The notes under the pieces: model-generated
Seen by the model: the letters and a program-made list of their open reading frames with translations, nothing else
The model's database searches: none
Told to the model about the DNA's origin: nothing
Shown: positions 1 through 6,623 of the stretch, one piece after another
Numbering within the stretch: the first letter of the stretch is position 1
Layout: every line of letters begins with the position of its first letter
From: Candidatus Rokuibacteriota bacterium
Lineage (GTDB): Bacteria > Methylomirabilota > Methylomirabilia > Rokubacteriales > JACOUJ01
Direction: 5' to 3'
DNA length: 13,069 nucleotides
NCBI GenBank assembly: GCA_016177865.1
Contig: JACOUJ010000061.1
Coordinates: forward strand, 1-13,069
Program-made: the position numbers and the translations under genes

Positions 1-286
1 CAGATCCGGCGCCCCCGCTCCGTCAAGGCCGGACCCAGGGCCTTGTACTTCGCTTTCCAGAGCCGGATGTCCACCCATCCAGCTTATCCGTCGGGTGCTC
101 ATATTCGTTCAGTTATTATCTGACACTGCCTTAGGTTGTCGTGTAAGGACGTAGAACCTTGCTGGACGGCAGGTGGCGCGCATCGGCGGAGGGAGGAGGA
201 GTATCAGTGGTGCCAGCGGGGGGCGCGTCAGGCGGGTCGGGAGACAACCGCGATGGGAGGGGTAGCCAAGGGTTCCGAGGCAGACC
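1..286. other. Upstream non-coding region of the first TPR gene
   Basis: No convincing gene is seen here. The only reading frames are short or lie antisense to the TPR gene and do not resemble any family I know. There is a locally A/T-rich patch at about 99-122 with a TATTAT hexamer at 114-119 that could serve as a -10 element, but I find no matching -35 at a suitable distance. The end of the region is purine-rich and carries the GAGG at 277-280 that serves as Shine-Dalgarno for the gene starting at 287. If a promoter for the TPR pair exists in the window it should be here, but I cannot define it. Confidence 0.4.
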
Positions 287-1537
287 ATGAAGGGATGGTC
301 TGTGAAGCTGAAGATCGCGCGACACCTGAGGCTGGGGAGTGTGTTGCTGGAGCAGCAGCAGTATGCTGAGGCGCTCGCCGAGTTCCAGATGGCACGGGCC
401 CTGAACCCGAATCGACCGGTGATTCGCCTCCGGATGGCCAACACTTACCTGAAGCAACGGCGTTACGCAGAGGCGATTGCCGAGTATCAGGTGGCGCTGC
501 GCCTCAACCCCCTGATGGTTCGGCCCCGTCTGGGTCTGGGAAAGGCGTACCTCGAGGTGCGGAAGTACGATGAAGCGGTGGCGCAGTATGGGGCAGTGCT
601 CCGATTCAGACCAGGCCTCGCCGTCGTCCATCTGATGCTCGGGAACGTGCACCTCGCTCAGCAGCGGTATCGAGAGGCAATTGCCGAATATCAAGCGGCG
701 TTGCGCCTGAACCCGAAGCTGGCCGTGGCCCACCTGCAGCTGGGGGGAATCTACACCGGCCAGAGGCTGTACCCGGAGGCGGTAGGGGCGTACCAAGGGG
801 CGCTAAAGCTGAACCCGAAGCTGGCTGTGGCCCACCTGATGCTGGGGAACATGTATGTCGAGCAGGAGCGGTACCTGAAGGCTATCGCCGCCTACCAAGC
901 AGCTGCGGACACCAATCCCAAGATGGCTGAAGCCCATCTGAAGCTGGGCGCTGTCTACATCGGGCAGAGGCAGTACCCGGAGGCGGCGGCGGCTTATCAA
1001 GCGGCGCTAAAGCTGAAGCCGAAGCTTGCTGTGGCCCACCTCAAACTGGGAGACGTCTATGTTGGGTGGAAGCAGTACCCGGAGGCCATCGCCGCCTACC
1101 AAGCGGCCGTGGACGCCAATCCCGGGATGGTGGAACCCCACCTGAAGCTGGGAGGCGTCTACGCCAAGCAGAGGCAGTACCCGGAGGCGGTGGTCAAGTT
1201 TGAAACCGCGTTGAAGCTGAATCCAAAGCTCGCCGTGGCCCACCTGAATCTGGGAGAAATCTATTTCGAGCAGAAGTTGGTGGCCGAGGCCATGATGGCC
1301 TACCAAGCGGCCGTACGCCTAAATCCGAAGCTGGCCATGGCTCACTTCAAGCTGGGGCTTCTCTATGGCGAGCAGGGTGAACACTCGGAGGCGATGGCGG
1401 AATATCAAGCGGCCCTCCTGCTCAATCCGAAGCTGGCCATGGCCCATCTCATGCTGGGTGTCATCTACGCCAAACAGGGATACGAGTGGGAGGCGATGGC
1501 CGAGTACCAGAAGGCGAAGGATGCCTCGGCCGGTTGA
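287..1537 (+). CDS. Tetratricopeptide-repeat protein A (12 uninterrupted TPRs)
   Basis: The 416-residue product is an eight-residue leader followed by exactly twelve 34-residue tetratricopeptide repeats (residues 9-416), with no linker and no C-terminal capping helix. Each repeat follows the TPR pattern, for example LAVAHLKLGDVY then QYPEAIAAYQAAL and a closing NPK. TPRs form helix-turn-helix superhelices that bind peptides or partner proteins. No catalytic domain, signal peptide or membrane segment is present, so a cytoplasmic scaffold or adaptor role is the simplest inference; the partner is unknown. The ATG at 287 has GAGG six bases upstream. Repeats 6-7 and 8-9 resemble each other as pairs. 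A paralogue lies at 1698-2945 and shares the leader pattern (MKGWSVKLKI here, MGKWTPKLKI there). TPR assignment is very secure; function is not known. TPRs often accompany sulfotransferases and secretion systems, which fits the downstream genes but does not prove a link. Confidence 0.93.
   Translation: MKGWSVKLKIARHLRLGSVLLEQQQYAEALAEFQMARALNPNRPVIRLRMANTYLKQRRYAEAIAEYQVALRLNPLMVRPRLGLGKAYLEVRKYDEAVAQYGAVLRFRPGLAVVHLMLGNVHLAQQRYREAIAEYQAALRLNPKLAVAHLQLGGIYTGQRLYPEAVGAYQGALKLNPKLAVAHLMLGNMYVEQERYLKAIAAYQAAADTNPKMAEAHLKLGAVYIGQRQYPEAAAAYQAALKLKPKLAVAHLKLGDVYVGWKQYPEAIAAYQAAVDANPGMVEPHLKLGGVYAKQRQYPEAVVKFETALKLNPKLAVAHLNLGEIYFEQKLVAEAMMAYQAAVRLNPKLAMAHFKLGLLYGEQGEHSEAMAEYQAALLLNPKLAMAHLMLGVIYAKQGYEWEAMAEYQKAKDASAG
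821..1228 (+). repeat. 204-bp higher-order repeat inside TPR gene A
   Basis: TPR units 6 to 9 alternate in type. Units 6 and 8 end in AADTNPK / AVDANPG and are followed by a unit starting with M, whereas units 7 and 9 begin MAEAHLKLG / MVEPHLKLG and end in ALKLKPK / ALKLNPK. This gives a two-unit period of 68 residues (821-1024 and 1025-1228), consistent with duplication of a pair of TPRs. The paralogue at 1698 has only three units in the corresponding place. Confidence 0.7.
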
Positions 1538-1558
1538 GCCTCCGGCGCGTGGGGAGGC
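1538..1558 (+). promoter_or_regulatory. Small hairpin covering a Shine-Dalgarno sequence
   Basis: GCCTCC at 1538-1543, directly after the stop codon of TPR gene A, can pair with GGAGGC at 1553-1558 across a nine-base loop. The right arm overlaps the GGGGAGG that precedes the ATG at 1561. In RNA this could mask the ribosome-binding site of the broken lipoprotein-like reading frame. The stem is only six base pairs and could be chance in GC-rich DNA. Confidence 0.3.
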
Positions 1559-1560
1559 CT

Positions 1561-1650
1561 ATGAAAGCCCGATGATCCCTGGTCCTCTCAGCGCTTTCGG
1601 CCCTCGCGACGGGGTGCGCGCTGGTGGGGCGGAAGGGGCCGTCGCTCTAG
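1561..1650 (+). pseudogene. Broken mini-lipoprotein reading frame with in-frame TGA
   Basis: Reading from the ATG at 1561 gives M-K-A-R, then TGA (1573-1575), then SLVLSALSALATGC and ALVGRKGPSL before a TAG stop at 1648-1650. Apart from the stop at codon 5 this is a textbook lipoprotein signal: short basic start, hydrophobic stretch, and a lipobox L-A-T-G-C with cysteine at position 19, followed by a very short tail. A single G-to-A change from TGG (Trp) to TGA would explain it. A purine-rich GGGGAGG lies just upstream, although the spacing to the ATG is short. Small lipoproteins of this size exist in many Gram-negatives. It may be a decayed gene, a sequencing error, or less likely a stop readthrough. 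It sits between the two TPR genes and would have shared their transcript. Confidence 0.5.
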
Positions 1651-1697
1651 ACATGGAACATTGATCGCTTTGAGTTGGACGGGACAGGGAGGGCACA

Positions 1698-2945
1698 ATG
1701 GGGAAGTGGACTCCGAAGCTGAAAATCACGCACGACAAGGCCGTGGCACACTTGAAGCTTGGGAATGCGTTCCTCCAGCAGCAGCAGTACGCTGAGGCGC
1801 TTGCCGAGTTCCAGAAGGCGCTGGTCCTGCACCCGAAGCTGCTCAGCATCCGCCTCAGATTTGGGGACGTGTATCTGGAGCAACAACAGTATGCCGAGGC
1901 GATGGCGGAGTATCAGGAGGTCCTGCGCATTGATCCCCAGATGGCCGTGGCCCACCTCAGGCTGGGCAACGCCTACCTCGAGCAGGAGCAGTATGAAGAG
2001 GCGATCGCCGCTTATCAGAGGGCCCTGCGACTGAACCCCCAGTTGAGCATGGCGCAGCTCAAGCTGGGGAAAGCCTACTTCGAGCAGCAGCACTACGATG
2101 AAGCGGTGGCACAGTACCGGGCAGCGCTTCGATTTGCTCCAAACCTGGCCCTCGCCCACGTAATGATCGGCAACGTGCACGTCACGCAGGGAAAGCATGC
2201 GGAAGCAATCGCCGAATATCAGGCGGCGCTGCGGCTCAATGTGAAGCTGGCCCTGGCCCATCTCAATCTGGGAGACGTCTATGTCGAGCGAAAACAATAC
2301 GAGGAGGCGGTTGCCGCCTACCGGGCGGCTGTTGACATCGATCCCGACATGGCGCGCGCACACGTGAAGCTGGGGGACGTGTACGCGGAGCAGAAGCGGT
2401 ACGCGGAGGCAGTGGCGGCGTACCAGGCAGCACTGCGCGCGAAACCCGACATGGCACGCGCGCACGTGAAGCTGGGGGACGTGTACGCGCAGCAGAAGCA
2501 GTATGGCGAAGCGGCGGCGGCCTACCAGGCAGCGCTCGCAGTCAATTCCAAGCTGGCCCTGGCCCACCTGAAACTCGGCGATCTCTATTTCGAGCAGCGT
2601 TTGATGGTCGAGGCCATGACGGCGTTCCAGGCAGCGGTGCGGCGCAATCCAAAACTCGCCCGGGCTCATCTTAGACTTGGCGAGATCTATCGAGAACAAG
2701 GACAACAGGCGGACGCGATGGCCGAGTATGAGGCGGCCGTACTACTCAACCCGGAGATGGCCGTTGCGCACCTCAGGCTGGGTGACCTCTATGCCGCCCA
2801 GGAGCGGTTCCCCGAAGCTAGGGCGGCGTATGGGAAGGCGCTGGAGGCGGATCCGAACCTTGTGGAAGGTCAACAGCGCCTGGCTGCGATGCTCAGGGTA
2901 GATCGGACCGAGTCGGGCGAAGGAGGGTCAGCGGGGAGGCGGTAA
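1698..2945 (+). CDS. Tetratricopeptide-repeat protein B (11 uninterrupted TPRs)
   Basis: The 415-residue product has a 13-residue leader, eleven exact 34-residue TPR units (residues 14-387) and a 28-residue charged, glycine-rich tail. Every unit shows the TPR signature, for example AVAHLRLGNAYLEQ then QYEEAIAAYQRAL. There is no signal peptide or enzyme domain, so it is probably a soluble scaffold. The ATG at 1698 follows AGGGAGGG at 1686-1693, a strong Shine-Dalgarno at short spacing. It is a tandem paralogue of the gene at 287. Units 4-5 match units 3-4 of protein A, and units 9-11 match units 10-12, while the middle differs in unit number. Units 7 and 8 are near-copies at DNA level. Partner and pathway are unknown; the gene lies just upstream of the export operon on the same strand. 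Confidence 0.93.
   Translation: MGKWTPKLKITHDKAVAHLKLGNAFLQQQQYAEALAEFQKALVLHPKLLSIRLRFGDVYLEQQQYAEAMAEYQEVLRIDPQMAVAHLRLGNAYLEQEQYEEAIAAYQRALRLNPQLSMAQLKLGKAYFEQQHYDEAVAQYRAALRFAPNLALAHVMIGNVHVTQGKHAEAIAEYQAALRLNVKLALAHLNLGDVYVERKQYEEAVAAYRAAVDIDPDMARAHVKLGDVYAEQKRYAEAVAAYQAALRAKPDMARAHVKLGDVYAQQKQYGEAAAAYQAALAVNSKLALAHLKLGDLYFEQRLMVEAMTAFQAAVRRNPKLARAHLRLGEIYREQGQQADAMAEYEAAVLLNPEMAVAHLRLGDLYAAQERFPEARAAYGKALEADPNLVEGQQRLAAMLRVDRTESGEGGSAGRR
2346..2549 (+). repeat. Near-identical 102-bp tandem duplication within TPR gene B
   Basis: Sequence from 2346 and from 2448 repeats with a 102-base offset, exactly one TPR unit. Both copies read DMARAHVKLGDVYA and then (E/Q)QK, with a run of more than 25 identical bases around CACGTGAAGCTGGGGGACGT. 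The other units of this gene share only the protein pattern, so this copy arose recently by duplication or was homogenised by gene conversion. Confidence 0.8.
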
Positions 2946-2974
2946 GTCGGGATTGGCGGAACGTTGGGTCTCCC

Positions 2975-3012
2975 GCTCCTCCTGCCTCGGCCTCAAGCCA
3001 GACAGGAGGAGC
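2975..3012. other. Intergenic inverted repeat (10-bp perfect stem)
   Basis: GCTCCTCCTG at 2975-2984 is the exact reverse complement of CAGGAGGAGC at 3003-3012, with an 18-base spacer that itself contains GGC and GCC able to pair. It lies 30 bases after the stop of TPR gene B and ahead of the export operon. No run of T follows, so it is not a standard intrinsic terminator. The right arm looks like a Shine-Dalgarno sequence, but no start codon follows at a useful distance. It may be a processing site or transcript-end stabiliser; role unknown. Confidence 0.5.
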
Positions 3013-3078
3013 CTCACCTATCGTAATCCTGGCCGACGAGGCGTTGGCTGCTCACAGCTAAGACGCGAATACATTTCG

Positions 3079-5094
3079 ATGAGGGAGTTTTCAACATTAC
3101 GGCTGGACCTAATAGTCCTGCCGCAACGTCGGAGGGGGCGGGTCTTGGGTTTCATCGTAAAGGACCCGCAAAGCGGTGCAGTGTTCACGCTCGGGGAACG
3201 GGAGTACTTCCTGTGTCAGCAACTTGACGGCAGAACGTCCCTTGACGAGGTGCTAGCCAGGTTCCGGAGTCGGTTCCAGGATCCGTTGTCACGAGAATCC
3301 CTTAGTGCGTTCGTCCGCGAGTTGGCGGAGCGGGGTCTTCTGGTTGGTACAGAAGCGGCTCTTGCGATGGCTGTCGCTGCGCCGGCTGGAGAACGACGTC
3401 CTCTCTGGAGAAGGAAGCTGATCAATCCGGATAAGATACTGGGCATGCTGGCACCGCACGTGAGTTGGTGCTTCACCCGGGCATTTTTGGTCGGTTCTTC
3501 ACTCCCTGTCTTACTGGCAGTTCACATCTTGGTGACGAATTGGGGTGAGTTCTCGGCCGCCGCAGCTGAGAGCTTAGGGGAGGATGTGTTGAAGCTCATT
3601 GGGTTATGGTTCGCTGTGCAGCTCCTGGCCGTAATCGTTCAGGGGCTGGCAGTCAAGGTTCAAGGTGGCGAGGTTCGCGAAATAGGCGTCCAGATCTTTA
3701 GGATGCTGCCCCGCTTCTACTGCCGGACGAGTGGCGGCTTTTGGCGCGGGAGAAAATCCAGCAACATGGCTGTCCAGTTCGCTCCAATCCATTTCGTACT
3801 TGTGATGTGGGCAGGTGCCACGATCGTGTGGTGGCTGAATGGTCCTGGCACCTATGCGTACACCACTGGTCTGATGTTTGCGATGGCGTCAACCTTATGT
3901 ATGTGGATGACCGTGAATCCCCTCGAGAAGCGCTGGGGTTACACTCTGCTCACGGTGTGGACTGAGGTACCGAACCTACAGCAATTTTCGATTGCAGCGT
4001 TGCGCGCGCGGCTATCGAGGAGGGGACCTTCGCAGCCGCTTACCCACCGCGAGCGAACGTGGTTCGTCTGGTTCGGTCTCTTGTGGATTGCCTTCACCAC
4101 GGCCTGGCTGGCGGATGTGCTGTGGAAGGTGGGAGTGGCGCTTACGGGAGCTCTCCAGGGGGCTGGTGCAATCATTCTCATTGCGTGGATGGTCTATGGG
4201 CTGCCGATTGGACGGCCCGTTCGGCGAGCACTCCCTCTGATCTGGAACCCCTCCGCGCGGGTGAGCGTGCGGCTTGTTGTCCGGGTCGCGATCCTGCTGA
4301 TTCTTGTGATTGGGTCGTTTCTTCCGTATTCGTATCACGCCGGCGGCTCGTTCAAGATCCTGCCGGTCCAACGGTACGAGGTCCATGTCGAGATCGATGG
4401 AGGGGTGATCCGGACGGTCGCGGTCAAAGAGGGCCAATGGGTTAACAAGGGAGACGTTCTCGCGACGATCGACCAACGGGAGTACCGGAAGAACCTGGAG
4501 ACGGCGGAGGCGCAGCTCGCCTCGACCCGCGCCCAGCTTAGCCTGCTGCGTAAGCAGATCGCGATGTTGACGGATGTGCCGGATATCGAGCGAATCCAGC
4601 AGCTCGAGGCTGAAGTGCGCCGGCTGGAGGTGGTGGTCGGCAACGCGAAGCGGGAACTGGAGCTGACCATTCTGCGGTCCCCGATCAGTGGGAAGGTGAT
4701 CACGCCCCATATTGATCAGAAGGTGGGCGAGTTCTTGAAGAAAGGCGACATGCTTGCCGTCATCGAAGACGCCCGGACGGTCGAGGTAGAGATATCGGTG
4801 CCGGAGGGTGATGTCCCGGAGGTACGGCCGGGGGCCGCCGTCACAGCCGCACCGTGGGCGTACCCGGATCGCACGTTCAGCGGCGACGTTCTTTCGGTGG
4901 CCTCCGCGGCGAGCGGCGACGGCAAGTCGACCGTCGTCCGGGTGCTCGCGCGGTTGGCGAACCCTGATGGGTTGCTCAAGTCCGAGATGACCGGATACGC
5001 GAAGATCGGCGCGGACACCAAACCGGTCTGGGAGGTCGTGATGCGACGGCTCCTCCGGTGGATCAAGGTTGAGGTCTGGTCGTGGATTCCGTGA
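3079..5094 (+). CDS. PqqD-like / inactive M50-protease-like / HlyD fusion export protein
   Basis: The product from the ATG at 3079 has 671 residues. Residues about 10-90 resemble PqqD-like winged-helix domains, ending in LSAFVRELAERGLLV. Residues about 130-420 contain roughly seven membrane segments and align with the M50/site-2-protease region of proteins annotated as peptide zinc metalloprotease-HlyD fusions: GGEVREIGV (196-204), NPLEKRWGY (280-288) and TEVPNL (295-300) match the usual GGEVHEIGV, NPLLRFDGY and LEIPNL. The zinc ligands are gone: the HExxH position reads AVIVQ (184-188) and the Asp of NPLLRFDG is Trp286, so proteolysis is unlikely. Residues about 428-645 are a HlyD adaptor with two lipoyl halves around a coiled coil and a beta-barrel. 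It probably links the inner membrane to the TolC protein that overlaps its 3' end. The frame extends to a TTG at 2953, but the extra 42 residues look non-coding. The 5' half uses rarer codons (TTA, CTA, ATA, AGA) than the HlyD half. Confidence 0.85.
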   Translation: MREFSTLRLDLIVLPQRRRGRVLGFIVKDPQSGAVFTLGEREYFLCQQLDGRTSLDEVLARFRSRFQDPLSRESLSAFVRELAERGLLVGTEAALAMAVAAPAGERRPLWRRKLINPDKILGMLAPHVSWCFTRAFLVGSSLPVLLAVHILVTNWGEFSAAAAESLGEDVLKLIGLWFAVQLLAVIVQGLAVKVQGGEVREIGVQIFRMLPRFYCRTSGGFWRGRKSSNMAVQFAPIHFVLVMWAGATIVWWLNGPGTYAYTTGLMFAMASTLCMWMTVNPLEKRWGYTLLTVWTEVPNLQQFSIAALRARLSRRGPSQPLTHRERTWFVWFGLLWIAFTTAWLADVLWKVGVALTGALQGAGAIILIAWMVYGLPIGRPVRRALPLIWNPSARVSVRLVVRVAILLILVIGSFLPYSYHAGGSFKILPVQRYEVHVEIDGGVIRTVAVKEGQWVNKGDVLATIDQREYRKNLETAEAQLASTRAQLSLLRKQIAMLTDVPDIERIQQLEAEVRRLEVVVGNAKRELELTILRSPISGKVITPHIDQKVGEFLKKGDMLAVIEDARTVEVEISVPEGDVPEVRPGAAVTAAPWAYPDRTFSGDVLSVASAASGDGKSTVVRVLARLANPDGLLKSEMTGYAKIGADTKPVWEVVMRRLLRWIKVEVWSWIP

Positions 5095-6623
5095 CGGCAT
5101 CCCGGGCAGCTTTCATAGTCCTACTGATGGCCATGATCCTCGGTGCCGCGGTCACCGGGGCGAGTCAGGAGCGTGACTCCCTGGCCCTCCGGGTGGAGGA
5201 CGCGGTCCGCCTGGGGCTCGAGCGCAATCTCGATCTGACGATTGAGCGCTACGAAGTGCCAATCGCTCAGGAGCAGACCCGGCGCGCCGCGAGCGATTTC
5301 GACCCGCGCGTGCAGCTTTCAGCGACCGGAGGCCGACAAGAGCTCCCGGTCAACTCAGCGCTGGAACAGCAGGCTGAGGGGGGGACCATCGTCGAGGAGA
5401 GCGTTATCCCTGAAGTCGGGTTGGGGGGGAAGTTCCTCACCGGCACCCGGTACAACCTCTCGCTCGTGACGCCTGTCGTCGAGACGAACAATCCGAACCG
5501 GCGGTTCGACCAGTACTATCGTCCCGTACTGACGCTGGGTCTGGCGCAGCCCTTGCTCAAGGAATTCGGAATCGAGGTGAACGTGGTTCGCATTCGTCAG
5601 GCGGAGAGGACCGAGCGGATCGCTTCCTACGGCATCGAGGCGAAGATGCTGACGGTCATCCGGGACGTGGAGACGAGCTATTGGACCCTGTTCTTCGCCG
5701 AGCAGCACGTCAGGGTCGCCGAGGGAAGCCTGGAGCTGGCGCGCGACCTTGTGGAACGGCTCCGCCGGATGGCTGCTGCCGGGCTGGCCACCGCGCTGGA
5801 CGTTCGGCAGGGAGAGGTTGGGGTCGAGGTCCGACGGGCCGATCAGCTGCGGGCGGAGGCGGACCTGCTGAACGCCCAAGTGCAATTGCGGCTCCTGACC
5901 GACCCGGGCCGCTCCGGTCGGATCGTGGCGGTCGACGCGCCTCCTGAGGAGAGGCCTCCCGTCGACCTCGCGGGGAAGCTCGCGCGGGCGGTGGCTCAGC
6001 GGCCGGAAATCCTGCGTCAGGAACTGACCATCGAGAACCTCGTGCTGCAGGAGATGCTGGATAAGAACAACACGCTGCCCAGTCTGGACGTTGTCGGGAG
6101 CCTGGGTTACACGGGGCTTGCCGGTCGCGGAACCGGGCCGGCCATTACCGACCCGGCAGCAGCATCACGGGGGCAGGGCTCGTATTTTGACGCGTTCAAC
6201 GACGGGAACTTCACCTGGTCTTTGGGGCTGCGACTCCAGGTGCCCCTGGGGAACAGGGATGCCCTGGGCAGGCTCGAGCAGACCCGGCTGCGGCTGGGGC
6301 AGGAGCGGGTCAGGCTCAGCCTGCTGAAGAGTCAGATCAGCGTCGAGGTGGAGACGGCTTTCCAGGACATGACGGCCGCGTGGGGGCAGGTAATGGCAGC
6401 GGCGGCGGGGGTCGCGGTCGCGCGGGAGCAACTCGACGCGCAAGAACGGCAGCTCGCGGCGGGATTGACGACGGTCCGCAGGGTTCTGGAGGCCCAGGAC
6501 GAGGTGGCGAGGGCCCAGGACCAGCGGATCCAGGCGCTCGTCCGCTACGGGACGGCGCGATCGCGCCTGGCCGCTGCCGCGGGGTCCAGCTTCGAGACCT
6601 ATCGATTGGTAGTCCGGCGATGA
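5082..6623 (+). CDS. TolC-family outer-membrane efflux channel
   Basis: The 513-residue product begins with a signal peptide (hydrophobic residues about 10-27, likely cleavage after GAS at 26-28). It carries two outer-membrane efflux protein repeats, about residues 35-275 and 297-500. Typical TolC features are the early AVRLGLERNLDL helix, the strand-like LGLAQPLL (152-159), and LRLQVPLGNRDA (383-394) opening the second barrel strand pair, with long heptad helices elsewhere. TolC proteins form trimeric channels spanning outer membrane and periplasm and dock onto HlyD/RND adaptors, two of which flank this gene. The GTG at 5082 has GAGG seven bases upstream and overlaps the preceding gene by 13 bases; a second GTG at 5091 would give a 4-base overlap but lacks a well-placed ribosome site. 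The 3' end overlaps the next gene by ATGA. The length is slightly greater than the typical 430-490 residues. Confidence 0.92.
   Translation: MDSVTASRAAFIVLLMAMILGAAVTGASQERDSLALRVEDAVRLGLERNLDLTIERYEVPIAQEQTRRAASDFDPRVQLSATGGRQELPVNSALEQQAEGGTIVEESVIPEVGLGGKFLTGTRYNLSLVTPVVETNNPNRRFDQYYRPVLTLGLAQPLLKEFGIEVNVVRIRQAERTERIASYGIEAKMLTVIRDVETSYWTLFFAEQHVRVAEGSLELARDLVERLRRMAAAGLATALDVRQGEVGVEVRRADQLRAEADLLNAQVQLRLLTDPGRSGRIVAVDAPPEERPPVDLAGKLARAVAQRPEILRQELTIENLVLQEMLDKNNTLPSLDVVGSLGYTGLAGRGTGPAITDPAAASRGQGSYFDAFNDGNFTWSLGLRLQVPLGNRDALGRLEQTRLRLGQERVRLSLLKSQISVEVETAFQDMTAAWGQVMAAAAGVAVAREQLDAQERQLAAGLTTVRRVLEAQDEVARAQDQRIQALVRYGTARSRLAAAAGSSFETYRLVVRR

Noticed and set aside
114..119. TATTAT as a -10 box for the TPR genes
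   Set aside because: No -35-like hexamer exists 16-18 bases upstream and the distance to the first gene is long.
1573..1575. TGA read as tryptophan (alternative genetic code)
   Set aside because: Other genes here, such as the TPR A, TolC and CysQ genes, end properly at TGA, so TGA is a normal stop in this organism.
1647..2705. Long antisense reading frame (352 codons) opposite TPR gene B, and similar ones opposite gene A
   Set aside because: The translation is just the reverse reading of the TPR codon pattern, repeats every 34 residues and resembles no family; the sense strand has clear TPRs and ribosome sites.
287..2945. Regular 102-bp periodicity that could be mistaken for a CRISPR or satellite array
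   Set aside because: The period equals one TPR unit in frame, and the units differ at DNA level with no constant repeat/variable spacer structure.
2953..3078. TTG at 2953 as the start of the export fusion protein
   Set aside because: The extra 42 residues are basic and low in family likeness, the stretch holds an intergenic hairpin, and the PqqD-like domain begins shortly after the ATG at 3079. It cannot be fully excluded, since the ATG lacks a clear Shine-Dalgarno.
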